A stretch of DNA of 56,611 nucleotides from a virus: positions 1 to 56,611 of IMG/VR virus record IMGVR_UViG_3300035698_023821; one strand, written 5' to 3'. Shown here one piece after another: positions 50,214-56,578 of the stretch; positions within the stretch are counted from its first letter, which is position 1, and the number at the start of each line of letters is the position of its first letter. The translations under genes were made by a program, and so were the position numbers. Below the pieces are notes generated by a model. That model was not told the DNA's origin and made no database searches. It was given only the letters and a program-made list of their open reading frames with translations.

Positions 50214-50409
50214 CCTCTTTTTTCCCTGCTGGTTTGATTATTGGTTGTGAAACCGGGTCCAAGTCCAAATCCACCAGGTTGCCGTCCTTATCTCTGAAAG
50301 TGATATGAAGCTGACCGATTGCGTTGAGGTGCAACTCCTTCATCATAAGACTACCTTGGCTCTTTTGAATATTCTTCCTGCTGATGTCGCTCATTTGAAT
50401 TACGTCCAT
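50191..50409 (-). CDS. Small uncharacterised early protein
   Basis: 72 aa: MDVIQMSDISRKNIQKSQGS, then LNAIGQLHITFRDKDGN and a Lys/Glu-rich end. ATG 50409 with AGGAAGAG upstream is chosen over 50424. Overlaps the ATPase start by 23 nt. Unknown. Confidence 0.5.
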   Translation of the reverse strand: MDVIQMSDISRKNIQKSQGSLMMKELHLNAIGQLHITFRDKDGNLVDLDLDPVSQPIIKPAGKKEDEANGEG

Positions 50410-50554
50410 AACTCTTCCTTTCATCTATTATACGTTTAGCTTCCTCATCTGAAATGCCTACAAACTGCTTTGATATGAAGAGAAGGCACATTATAAGGGC
50501 GCCGAATAGAGCACCGATTGAAAAACAGAGGGTCGTTATGAAAGCAGATTCCAT
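50351..50554 (-). CDS. Single-span membrane protein
   Basis: 67 aa. N-terminal transmembrane helix (ITTLCFSIGALFGALIMCLL), then a charged cytoplasmic part (GISDEEAKRIIDERKS). Coupled to the HTH gene stop (TAATG). Similar tiny membrane proteins recur in the genome. Confidence 0.6.
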   Translation of the reverse strand: MESAFITTLCFSIGALFGALIMCLLFISKQFVGISDEEAKRIIDERKSYGRNSNERHQQEEYSKEPR

Positions 50555-50775
50555 TAGATTCTCTCCTTGACAAGGTAGGATTGAATCCTGCTTTCATTGG
50601 CCGGAGTGCAGCCGGAACGGTTTGATAATACGTTATACAGGATGTGTTTTGAAATTCCAATGCGGGATGCGAGAACAGGTATGCTTAAGGAGTTATCCTT
50701 CATGCGTTGCTTTAGCATTTGCTTCAGGGTTGGGGAAAGGTGCGGTGTTTTACGACCCGGTTTGATATTGAGCAA
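50554..50775 (-). CDS. HTH transcriptional regulator (Cro/CI-like)
   Basis: 73 aa from TTG 50775, with GGAG 6 nt upstream. Helix-turn-helix LSIPVLASRIGISKHILYNV near residues 30-50, with basic flanks. First gene after promoter P2 and therefore a candidate for the regulator acting at the shared box near these promoters. Confidence 0.7.
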   Translation of the reverse strand: MLNIKPGRKTPHLSPTLKQMLKQRMKDNSLSIPVLASRIGISKHILYNVLSNRSGCTPANESRIQSYLVKERI

Positions 50776-50958
50776 AATGTTCTCCTATTTGAAGGGAGCA
50801 GTCAGGATTAAATTCGCACAGTGGATGATAACGATATTCAACTTTCGGCATGAGTATAATCAACTGAAATTCTCCAGTTAATAGCCTCGCAGGTAAGCTA
50901 GTCCACTTTACCTTTATTAGCGCATCTATTCTGCCCCTGCTCCCTTGTTCGATGATAC

Positions 50959-51002
50959 AATATATATACGATGCAGAAACCTGTCAAGAGAAAATATTTC
51001 CC
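50959..51002 (-). promoter_or_regulatory. Promoter P2 with palindromic box
   Basis: Minus strand: -35 TTGACA (50987-50982), 17 bp spacer, -10 TATATT (50964-50959). The box GGGAAATATTTTCTC lies directly upstream of the -35 (51002-50988). Expected start near 50951, upstream of the HTH gene. Just downstream of the terminator of the CopG-like gene. Confidence 0.85.
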
Positions 51003-51037
51003 ATAAGAAAGCCCCCGATGGACTGAGGGCGCTCTTG
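51003..51037 (-). terminator. Rho-independent terminator after the CopG-like gene
   Basis: GCCCTC pairs with GGGGGC (one G-U pair) around the 8-base loop AGTCCATC, followed on the minus strand by TTTCTTATGG. Ends the early transcript from P3 before P2 begins. Confidence 0.75.
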
Positions 51038-51053
51038 TTTGAATCCTGTGTAC

Positions 51054-51233
51054 CTACCTGGATAGCAACCTTGCCTTCTCCATGTATTCGTCGCAAGCAA
51101 GTTCTATGCCCCTGCTGACGAGCTTGCTCCTGGAGGGGGCAATGCCGACTCTTTTGCAAATGTCGATAGTATTTTCAAGTCTGGCGGCTGTGCTCTTGGG
51201 AATGCTGAATGTTTTGTTAATTGTTTTCTTCAT
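51054..51233 (-). CDS. Ribbon-helix-helix (CopG/Arc-like) protein
   Basis: 59 aa: KKTINKTFSIPKSTAARLEN begins the ribbon strand, and GIAPSRSKLVSRGIELACDE the helix-helix part. The plan fits DNA-binding ribbon-helix-helix repressors. ATG 51233 with AAAGGAGAAAGAAAC upstream. Another candidate regulator of the box-bearing promoters. Confidence 0.65.
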   Translation of the reverse strand: MKKTINKTFSIPKSTAARLENTIDICKRVGIAPSRSKLVSRGIELACDEYMEKARLLSR

Positions 51234-51246
51234 GTTTCTTTCTCCT

Positions 51247-51411
51247 TTATATTTGTTTGAGTTTATCATACATTTGTTTGTAGCCGCGAAATGAGCTTCC
51301 CCTTATCCGGTACTCAACGTGCTTTTCCAATGCGTATGCGGCAATGGCATCTATGACCAGATGGATTCCATGTTTCTTAATCAGTGCTTTGATTGTCTTA
51401 TTCAGTTCCAT
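51247..51411 (-). CDS. Small helical early protein
   Basis: 54 aa: MELNKTIKALIKKHGIHLVI then DAIAAYALEKHVEYRIRGSS. Start leader reads GAAAGCGAGGAATAATC, the shared cassette also found at other early genes. Unknown function. Confidence 0.5.
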   Translation of the reverse strand: MELNKTIKALIKKHGIHLVIDAIAAYALEKHVEYRIRGSSFRGYKQMYDKLKQI

Positions 51412-51413
51412 GA

Positions 51414-51575
51414 TTATTCCTCGCTTTCAATTGAATCAAGTAATTCATTAGTTGTGTTTGAAGCAATGATATGGTCCTCCCTATTCCATACATTACGACC
51501 TTGCTTTTTCATGTTGGCATCACCAGCGTCTTGACCGATTGCCATGCAAAGGTCATAGTCAAGTGTTATTGGCAT
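51414..51575 (-). CDS. Small early protein
   Basis: 53 aa: MPITLDYDLCMAIGQDAGDA, then KKQGRNVWNREDHII and an acidic end SIESEE. The end codons themselves form the next gene's ribosome site. ATG 51575 has AAAGGAG upstream. Unknown. Confidence 0.5.
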   Translation of the reverse strand: MPITLDYDLCMAIGQDAGDANMKKQGRNVWNREDHIIASNTTNELLDSIESEE

Positions 51576-51587
51576 AATTTACTCCTT

Positions 51588-51881
51588 TTAATCCTCACAA
51601 TAAGTTAGACAAATTTCTTCCCCGGAATTGAACGCTTCGTGTATGAACCGCATTTGATACAGCTCATCATGTAAGCAGAAACGCCATTTCCTGTCCCGGA
51701 TGTAGTAAGGCGCACTTGTGAGATGACCGTCCTTCTCCGGGCATTTCTTAATCACATCAAATCCAGCGTCCAGTAATATTTGCTTTATCCGATACCAAAG
51801 AAGCGATTCAGAATATATTTTCGGTTCGCCTGGTCCCCGTTTGAACCAGTTCCGTTTTAAATCCATTACATCATACAACAT
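51588..51881 (-). CDS. Uncharacterised early protein
   Basis: 97 aa: DLKRNWFKRGPGEPKIYSES, then LLDAGFDVIKKCPEKDGHLT and RDRKWRFCLHDELYQMRFI. Mixed alpha/beta with several aromatics. Good GGAGGAATAACC site before ATG 51881. Not recognised. Confidence 0.55.
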   Translation of the reverse strand: MLYDVMDLKRNWFKRGPGEPKIYSESLLWYRIKQILLDAGFDVIKKCPEKDGHLTSAPYYIRDRKWRFCLHDELYQMRFIHEAFNSGEEICLTYCED

Positions 51882-51883
51882 GG

Positions 51884-52171
51884 TTATTCCTCCAGTTTTT
51901 CGAGCATGGATTCAATGTTTCTAATATTGAGCTTATCGTATAACTGATGTGTACCATGATGCGTTATAACCTGTTTCAATACTTCTATCATCGCCTCGTG
52001 GTTATTCCAGCATTTGACAAAACGGCGGGCATTTGCTTCTTGTTCTTCGATGTTATTTGTTTTTGTTGGACGGTTGCGAACAGTGGCAATAAATCCGTGC
52101 CCGTCTGGCGGTATTATTTGATAGCCCCTCCGTGTCCATTTGAGTTTCAATTCACCCTGTGTGTGTTTCAT
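51884..52171 (-). CDS. Uncharacterised early protein
   Basis: About 95 aa: MKHTQGELKLKWTRRGYQII, then ATVRNRPTKTNNIEEQEANA and FVKCWNNHEAMIEVLKQV. The motif E-Q-E-A-N-A-R followed by F-V-x-C-x-N resembles small phage proteins of unknown function. The leader GAAAGCGAGGCAGGCA is one of the shared cassettes. Confidence 0.6.
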   Translation of the reverse strand: MKHTQGELKLKWTRRGYQIIPPDGHGFIATVRNRPTKTNNIEEQEANARRFVKCWNNHEAMIEVLKQVITHHGTHQLYDKLNIRNIESMLEKLEE

Positions 52172-52185
52172 TGCCTGCCTCGCTT

Positions 52186-52341
52186 TCATTTAAGATACAT
52201 TTCAACTTTGACTACTTTGATATTGCTATTAAAACTAAACGCTTCATCGCAAAGTCTTTCAAAATCCTTAACGGCTTCCTCAACTGTATCGTGTGAAGAT
52301 ATACAACCGCCGTCATCGATTAATTCAATGTTATTTTCCAT
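52186..52341 (-). CDS. Small early protein
   Basis: 51 aa: IELIDDGGCISSHDTVEEAV, then DFERLCDEAFSFNSNIKVVK. Acidic, mixed fold. Leader GAAAGCGAGGCACGAC is identical to that of the gene at 52551. Unknown. Confidence 0.5.
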   Translation of the reverse strand: MENNIELIDDGGCISSHDTVEEAVKDFERLCDEAFSFNSNIKVVKVEMYLK

Positions 52342-52359
52342 GTCGTGCCTCGCTTTCTT

Positions 52360-52551
52360 TTAAATTAAAAAATCAAGCGGATATTCTGTTCCACATTGTT
52401 CGCAAACGTGAGCTGATTTGCCGGTGAAGTCTTTATAATTAGGCTCCCCTTGCGCGCAATGACATTCAATACAGTATTCAGGTATCCACGAATATTCGCT
52501 GTTCTCATTTACTGTGAGTGTATTGCCATTGGTATCATATAAATCGGTCAT
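52360..52551 (-). CDS. Small zinc-ribbon-type early protein
   Basis: 63 aa: SEYSWIPEYCIECHCAQG and HVCEQCGTEYPLDFLI give two C-x2-C pairs. Start leader GAAAGCGAGGCACGAC. Possibly zinc binding; unknown partner. Confidence 0.55.
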   Translation of the reverse strand: MTDLYDTNGNTLTVNENSEYSWIPEYCIECHCAQGEPNYKDFTGKSAHVCEQCGTEYPLDFLI

Positions 52552-52593
52552 GTCGTGCCTCGCTTTCCGTGATAGGTCCAATGTTAATCCTTT

Positions 52594-52785
52594 TTAAAAT
52601 CCCGGTATTACTTCCCAGCCAAGATAGTTAGCATGAAAGCCGTCCCGGTCATACTTCCAATAGTATCCCGTTATGGTAGAAGTTAGATGCGGTATAGATT
52701 TAACTTTATTATACGCAGCTTGAATTGTAGATGCTTTCACGTCAAATCGACAACCGTCTTTTGTTTCAAGCGCATAGGTATTCAT
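52594..52785 (-). CDS. Small early protein
   Basis: 63 aa: MNTYALETKDGCRFDVKAST, then PHLTSTITGYYWKYDRDGFH. The start lies 8 codons inside a longer open frame; GGAGGGGATT immediately precedes ATG 52785. Unknown function. Confidence 0.5.
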   Translation of the reverse strand: MNTYALETKDGCRFDVKASTIQAAYNKVKSIPHLTSTITGYYWKYDRDGFHANYLGWEVIPGF

Positions 52786-52801
52786 AATCCCCTCCGGTAG
52801 T

Positions 52802-52960
52802 TTAACCATTTACCCAGCCATAAGTATTTAACAGAATAGTATTTTTGCTTACATCTATTAAATACGTTAATTGTTTATCCTTTATTTTTTCATAATACCT
52901 TTTAGCACAAGTAATACAGACGAAGTTTTTAGCGAAAAGATGTGTTCCAACTCTATACAT
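52802..52960 (-). CDS. Small early protein with C-x2-C
   Basis: 52 aa: MYRVGTHLFAKNFVCITCAK, then YYEKIKDKQLTYLIDVSKNT. One C-x2-C pair. GGAGGGGATT precedes ATG 52960. Unknown function. Confidence 0.5.
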   Translation of the reverse strand: MYRVGTHLFAKNFVCITCAKRYYEKIKDKQLTYLIDVSKNTILLNTYGWVNG

Positions 52961-52982
52961 AATCCCCTCCAGGTAGTTAGTG

Positions 52983-53423
52983 TTATTCAAGTTCGCTGTA
53001 GGATATTTCGTATTGCATGATTAATGAATTAATTGTATCAATAGCCGATTTGCGTTCAATATTTGAAAAATGAGTTGAAATTTCAGCCCCGTATTGCTCT
53101 GACAAATCCGCAAGCCCTCGTTTAATATCTGCAATACTCTTGTTATAAGCTTTTCCATACCAGACTTGAAAGTCAGAATCTGTTTCATCACGATTTGCAT
53201 CAATTCTTAAATGAGCAGGATTCAAGTCTTGAATTAGCGTTCGCAAATCCCGATAATAAGATTTGAAACCTTCAAGATCGTAGTGAGCTATGAAACCGTC
53301 GATGTTCATAATGAATTTATAAGCCGGATTATTAAGCTTACTGCTGTCCCGTGATTTGAACACGAGTTCAATGTTGTTGAGTATTGCTTTTACATTATGC
53401 GGTTTCCAATTTCCTGTTTCCAT
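52983..53423 (-). CDS. Uncharacterised early protein
   Basis: 146 aa: METGNWKPHNVKAILNNIEL, FIMNIDGFIAHYDLEGFKSY, then a long helix region (AYNKSIADIKRGLADLSEQY). Larger than its neighbours. GGAGGGGATT precedes ATG 53423. No family recognised. Confidence 0.55.
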   Translation of the reverse strand: METGNWKPHNVKAILNNIELVFKSRDSSKLNNPAYKFIMNIDGFIAHYDLEGFKSYYRDLRTLIQDLNPAHLRIDANRDETDSDFQVWYGKAYNKSIADIKRGLADLSEQYGAEISTHFSNIERKSAIDTINSLIMQYEISYSELE

Positions 53424-53473
53424 AATCCCCTCCGGGCAGTTTATCGACTTTGCCCAGGTCATTTGAAGGTTAA

Positions 53474-53695
53474 TTATAATATTCTTTCAATTAAACCCAC
53501 AGCATCGGCGCCGTATCTTTCCCGGACCGCCTGGCTACATGAAACACCATCAGGCGGATTAATCCACTTATCAAACTTAATTATGTCAATACCGGCCTGC
53601 TCAAATGGTATAACTGCACTCAACAAGCCTTTAAACTGCTCAATAGGTATACCAAAAATAGCTTCAAACTGTAGTTTGTCCTGTCCTGTAATCAT
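53474..53695 (-). CDS. Uncharacterised early protein
   Basis: 73 aa: MITGQDKLQFEAIFGIPIEQ, then PFEQAGIDIIKFDKWINPPD and a helix at the end. ATG 53695 has AAGGTGGTTGAC upstream and the leader CATCAAACAAGG shared with the gene at 53967. Unknown. Confidence 0.5.
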   Translation of the reverse strand: MITGQDKLQFEAIFGIPIEQFKGLLSAVIPFEQAGIDIIKFDKWINPPDGVSCSQAVRERYGADAVGLIERIL

Positions 53696-53718
53696 GTCAA
53701 CCACCTTGTTTGATGTGA

Positions 53719-53967
53719 TTATTCAATAACGATGTGAGTAAAGCTGGTATTGTTTACCTGATTAACTTGTGCAAGTATTTTAAGTTTATTCTTGTTCAAT
53801 TCTTGTTTTGTTGTTATCCGTTCTCCTATGTATTTCCATAGAGTACAGGACAGATTATCAATACAGCGCCTTGCTTGTATTACAAGAGTGGTTTCCCTGT
53901 GTCCGTTATAGTGCAGTGGATAACAATTACCTGAACCTTTAATGAAACCAATGTGATAAGCTTTCAT
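53719..53967 (-). CDS. Uncharacterised early protein
   Basis: 82 aa: MKAYHIGFIKGSGNCYPLHY, then TTLVIQARRCIDNLSCTLWK and a beta/helix end. Leader CATCAAACAAGGAGG. Upstream lie three TTTGAAACC repeats. Unknown function. Confidence 0.5.
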   Translation of the reverse strand: MKAYHIGFIKGSGNCYPLHYNGHRETTLVIQARRCIDNLSCTLWKYIGERITTKQELNKNKLKILAQVNQVNNTSFTHIVIE

Positions 53968-53990
53968 GACTACCTCCTTGTTTGATGTGA

Positions 53991-54025
53991 TTTGAAACCT
54001 TATTTGAAACCCGTTGTTTGAAACC
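53991..54025 (+). repeat. Three TTTGAAACC direct repeats
   Basis: Identical 9-mers at 53991-53999, 54003-54011 and 54017-54025, spaced 12 and 14 bases. They lie just before the gene at 53967 (minus). Could be a binding site for a regulator or an accessory origin element. Confidence 0.5.
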
Positions 54026-54149
54026 TATATACTTATTATTTATTGCTTGCTCTGCACTCTTGTCTGTTGCCGATTCCCGCCGCCCTATTGTCAATATTGG
54101 TATATCGGCATATAGGTATGTATGTATCCGTATTGCAATATAGTGATAT

Positions 54150-54329
54150 TTACCGATAATTAACAAGTTTATGCTCACAGTATACACTACCGTAGTGATT
54201 TACTAATGCTTTCGCCCTATTCCTTGTTTCACAATTATAGGCCGCTGTTGTATCCAAGGTTGTAAATATAGTAATAACCCTACAACGCTTATCATATATT
54301 GCTAATCTTTCCGGTTTTTGGTAGCTCAT
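54150..54329 (-). CDS. Small early protein
   Basis: 59 aa: MSYQKPERLAIYDKRCRVIT, then TTLDTTAAYNCETRNRAKAL. ATG 54329 has AGGGAGTTGAC upstream. Ends in an AT-rich non-coding stretch. Unknown. Confidence 0.5.
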   Translation of the reverse strand: MSYQKPERLAIYDKRCRVITIFTTLDTTAAYNCETRNRAKALVNHYGSVYCEHKLVNYR

Positions 54330-54341
54330 GTCAACTCCCTG

Positions 54342-54497
54342 TTAGTGTGATTTGTTCAGCGCTTCAATACTAATCCATTCTTTTATTGTTCTTATCGGGA
54401 CAGATAGCGCGGTGCTTATCTCCGCATAAGTCATACTACAGTTATTCCATAATGACATACATTTTACTTGCTTTGCCTGGATTTGTTCGTGTGTCAT
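54342..54497 (-). CDS. Small HTH-like early protein
   Basis: 51 aa: EQIQAKQVKCMSLWNNCSMT followed by YAEISTALSVPIRTIKEWI, which has a helix-turn-helix like plan. May be a DNA-binding regulator. AAGGGGTATGCA precedes ATG 54497. Not certain. Confidence 0.5.
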   Translation of the reverse strand: MTHEQIQAKQVKCMSLWNNCSMTYAEISTALSVPIRTIKEWISIEALNKSH

Positions 54498-54556
54498 TGC
54501 ATACCCCTTGTTAGTTGTTATTTGTCAATAGCCAATACAGTATTACTATACTGTGA

Positions 54557-54691
54557 TTAGTGGGTTGTGATACCAAAGTAATTGTAGTAATAAATCATAT
54601 ACTTGTTTAGGTCGCCGTGAGAAATAAAACCTAAACTGTAAAGCCTTTTCATTCTTTTCTTTTCTGTTTCCTTGAATGTGTGTACCTTCAT
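54557..54691 (-). CDS. Small early protein, first gene after promoter P3
   Basis: 44 aa: MKVHTFKETEKKRMKRLYSL, then GFISHGDLNKYMIYYYNYFG. Basic and aromatic. ATG 54691 has AGGGGGCATGTA upstream. Directly downstream of P3, so likely expressed immediately. Unknown function. Confidence 0.5.
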   Translation of the reverse strand: MKVHTFKETEKKRMKRLYSLGFISHGDLNKYMIYYYNYFGITTH

Positions 54692-54728
54692 TACATGCCC
54701 CCTGTTAGTTGTTAGTATTCTTACATAC

Positions 54729-54774
54729 AATATAATACTGATACATACTCTTGTCAAGGGAAAAGATTTCCCCC
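54729..54774 (-). promoter_or_regulatory. Promoter P3 for the early operon, with palindromic box
   Basis: Minus strand: -35 TTGACA (54757-54752), 17 bp spacer, -10 TATATT (54734-54729). The box GGGAAATCTTTTCCC directly abuts the -35. The same -10 as P2. Drives the small early genes. Confidence 0.88.
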
Positions 54775-55190
54775 TTACAAGATAGTTTGCGGAATCGGAT
54801 AATATAAGGGTGATTATAAGAGTATAGTATAGTGGAGGATATTTCAAGATAGTGAAGACATGCTTGAACAGAGAAAGTAGTGTATCAAATTACACTGTAG
54901 CAAAATCATACACTATTGGAAAGTAATAAATGCAATGTAGTAATAGCGTGATGTGTTTTGAGTAGGGAAGGGGAAGAATGCAAGAACATGATACTCTAAT
55001 GTAGCTATCATACTATTGCGCATAATAACCATTATGTAACCTACGAGGATTATGATTAACTAATAAACAAGGCAGCAGTAAGCAATGCCCTCCCCCATCA
55101 TTATTACTATCTTTCCATATTGAGTTTTTTCAAAGAAGTCCAATGGTGGTCATCTAACCCCGTCGTCTCATCTTCAACTCGCCGTTTCTG
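54775..55190. other. Intergenic region without a supported gene
   Basis: About 415 bases upstream of P3 and downstream of the 54 aa gene. AT-rich, with no open frame that has a convincing site, no strong hairpin and no tRNA that I can see. It may hold a replication or packaging element, but nothing identifies one. Confidence 0.6.
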
Positions 55191-55355
55191 CTATTGCTCT
55201 CCCTTGCCGTTTTTAAAAAATACGCCAGTCTCATTTTTGAGAATCCCCAGTCTCAATTTTGAGACCAATCCCTCATCCCTTTCCCTGTCCTTTTCCAGCC
55301 TCGCCTTCCTCAAATGCCGGTACTTTCCCCTGTCTTTTTTCTTCCGCCTACTCAC
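55191..55355 (-). CDS. Basic 54 aa protein
   Basis: 54 aa from GTG 55355, overlapping the stop of the 100 aa gene: SRRKKKDRGKYRHLRKARL then EKDRERDEGLVSKLRLGI. Very basic N-terminus. The DNA carries inverted repeats GTCTCATTTTTGAGA (55228-55242) and GTCTCAATTTTGAGAC (55250-55265), so it could also be a regulatory segment. Low certainty. Confidence 0.4.
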   Translation of the reverse strand: MSRRKKKDRGKYRHLRKARLEKDRERDEGLVSKLRLGILKNETGVFFKNGKGEQ

Positions 55356-55650
55356 GTTTTGTCGGATCGAGAATGTGCCAAACCCGTCCCGCTACCAGTG
55401 GTTTGTACATCTTTCCCACCAAGCCCATCAGTTCACTACTCTCGTCAACGCTAAACTCTATCGCATCCTCGTTCATAATTCTCAGCGCGAGATTGAGCTT
55501 TTTCACGCTCCTTGCCCCGTCCGGTTTTTCCCCGTCCGGCAAATCAGACAACGCCCCGGTCAGCACTATCCTCAATGTCAGGTTCTCTTCGCCTACCTTT
55601 ATCGGCTCCCCCGTCAAATCCAATATCTCTGTTCCCATATTAATCTTCAT
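55348..55650 (-). CDS. Uncharacterised small protein, possible structural
   Basis: 100 aa: MKINMGTEILDLTGEPIKVG, ENLTLRIVLTGALSD, EDAIEFSVDESSELMGLVGK, ending AGRVWHILDPTKRE. Plan of a phage protein with an N-terminal strand pair followed by a helix. AGGAGGAAGACT precedes ATG 55650. Longer plus-strand frames over this region are antisense shadows. Confidence 0.6.
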   Translation of the reverse strand: MKINMGTEILDLTGEPIKVGEENLTLRIVLTGALSDLPDGEKPDGARSVKKLNLALRIMNEDAIEFSVDESSELMGLVGKMYKPLVAGRVWHILDPTKRE

Positions 55651-55662
55651 AGTCTTCCTCCT

Positions 55663-55692
55663 AAAAGAAAGGGGAGAGCGCTAACCCTCCCC
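55663..55692 (-). terminator. Rho-independent terminator after the holin gene
   Basis: GGGGAG (55692-55687) pairs with CTCCCC (55676-55671) around a 10-base loop, followed on the minus strand by TTTCTTTT. Ends the lysis transcript. Confidence 0.8.
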
Positions 55693-55700
55693 AATTACTG

Positions 55701-55901
55701 TTAGTCTTCCTCGTTCGTTTTCCCCGCCCTGTCGGCAATACTGTATACTCCAAACGCTCCGGCAAGCACGTTTACGACAGTCACGACAGGCAGGCCGATA
55801 AACGGAACTATTGTGGCAACTGGGATGAGGTTATTGATAATGGTTACAAGTATTGCCCAGTTGGTCTTCTTCATCCACCAACTTCTCTTTTTTCGCACCA
55901 T
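55701..55901 (-). CDS. Holin-like membrane protein
   Basis: 66 aa. A short basic N-terminus (RKKRSWWMKKTNW) precedes hydrophobic segments AILVTIINNLIPVATIVPFI and LPVVTVVNVLAGAFGVYSIA, then a charged end. It lies immediately after the endolysin, the common lysis pair. Expected to permeabilise the inner membrane for endolysin release. AGGAGGAAACAAG precedes ATG 55901. Confidence 0.7.
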   Translation of the reverse strand: MVRKKRSWWMKKTNWAILVTIINNLIPVATIVPFIGLPVVTVVNVLAGAFGVYSIADRAGKTNEED

Positions 55902-55915
55902 CTTGTTTCCTCCTT

Positions 55916-56266
55916 TTAGTAAAGGTAAATAACCGGACTCGGCTTTCTCCCGTCCGCGTCCGCATGAATGAATCTCTTTCCTATGCCTATTCTGGCAAAT
56001 CCTGCCAAGAGTAGCCCGGTAACAATACGGAACCTTGCCCTACTGTCGGTAGCCTTTATATCCACCGCGAGCCCGCTCAGGTGTGAGGAATTCTTCCTTC
56101 CCCCCACTCTTGCATTATGCTTCTTGCACCGGCATCCGGAGGTGATAATGTACGGTATTCCGGATTCTTCCCTTGCCTCGTCCAGCATCAGGAGCAGTCC
56201 CTCGTCAATATTCCTCTTCCCACATCCGCACTTGCATTCAAACTCACTCATCTCGAAGTAGTTCAT
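55916..56266 (-). CDS. Endolysin, M15-type peptidase
   Basis: 116 aa. Zinc peptidase motifs of the M15/VanY-like group: ECKCGCGKRNIDEGLLLML near residue 10, GRKNSSHLSGLAVDIKATD (H-x6-D site) near 56-74, and FARIGIGKRFIHADADG (second His) near 90-106. Cleaves peptidoglycan cross-bridges. First gene of the lysis pair. Its promoter is not visible. Confidence 0.88.
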   Translation of the reverse strand: MNYFEMSEFECKCGCGKRNIDEGLLLMLDEAREESGIPYIITSGCRCKKHNARVGGRKNSSHLSGLAVDIKATDSRARFRIVTGLLLAGFARIGIGKRFIHADADGRKPSPVIYLY

Positions 56267-56278
56267 ACTATCCCCTGT

Positions 56279-56322
56279 GGGAAAAATTTTCCCTTGACAC
56301 CATAACTACTATATACTACCTT
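56279..56322 (+). promoter_or_regulatory. Promoter P4, rightward, with palindromic box
   Basis: Plus strand: box GGGAAAAATTTTCCC (56279-56293) abuts -35 TTGACA (56294-56299), 17 bp spacer, -10 TACCTT (56317-56322). It is the only box-bearing promoter on the plus strand and shares the -10 of P1. Drives the exported microprotein gene. Confidence 0.82.
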
Positions 56323-56334
56323 AATTCTCACCAT

Positions 56335-56426
56335 CTCCTTTCAAGATTTGGTGCTCCCGTCGTCAGTAGGATGTGCGCAATTATAGGGCGCATTTTCCGA
56401 ACACGGCGGGTTTTTTATCAAGGAGG
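56335..56426 (+). promoter_or_regulatory. Structured leader / attenuator of the rightward gene
   Basis: CCCGTCG (56356-56362) pairs with CGGCGGG (56404-56410), followed by TTTTTT (56411-56416), with TGCGC/GCGCA (56374-56378, 56388-56392) inside: a terminator-like hairpin before the gene. CTCCTT (56335-56340) is complementary to the Shine-Dalgarno AAGGAG (56420-56425). Both features could regulate expression. No known riboswitch is recognised. Confidence 0.55.
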
Positions 56427-56431
56427 ATAAC

Positions 56432-56566
56432 ATGTTGAAATGTTTACTTTTTATTATCACTATCTCTTATCTTCAATGCTCTGGCTGGGAATACGATGGT
56501 AGCGACCCCCGTGTAGACGCAGGGTACATTTGGTATGACGGAGCCGAATGGACTGATTGGGATTAG
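56432..56566 (+). CDS. Small exported / lipoprotein-like protein
   Basis: 44 aa from ATG 56432, with AAGGAGG upstream: signal-like MLKCLLFIITISYLQCSGWE, then YDGSDPRVDAGYIWYDGAEW. Hydrophobic start with a cysteine at residue 16, near a possible lipobox (YLQC, not canonical). The mature part is short, acidic and aromatic. It is the only rightward gene and converges on the tail fibre end. May act at the envelope, for example in superinfection exclusion; unproven. Confidence 0.6.
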   Translation: MLKCLLFIITISYLQCSGWEYDGSDPRVDAGYIWYDGAEWTDWD

Positions 56567-56578
56567 ATAACATTACCT

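Noticed and set aside
50776-50925. Possible 37-codon frame between P2 and the HTH gene
   Set aside because: Weak TTG start and atypical product; likely an untranslated leader.
53939-54187. 82-codon minus-strand frame
   Set aside because: Overlaps the supported genes at 53967 and 54150 and has no good start site.
55120-55704. Long plus-strand frames opposite the 100 aa and 54 aa genes
   Set aside because: Antisense shadows; compositions biased toward Ser/Phe/Pro and no ribosome site.
56376-56392. TATAAT on the minus strand in the rightward leader as a promoter for the endolysin
   Set aside because: No -35 match at 16-18 bp, so the endolysin promoter stays unknown.
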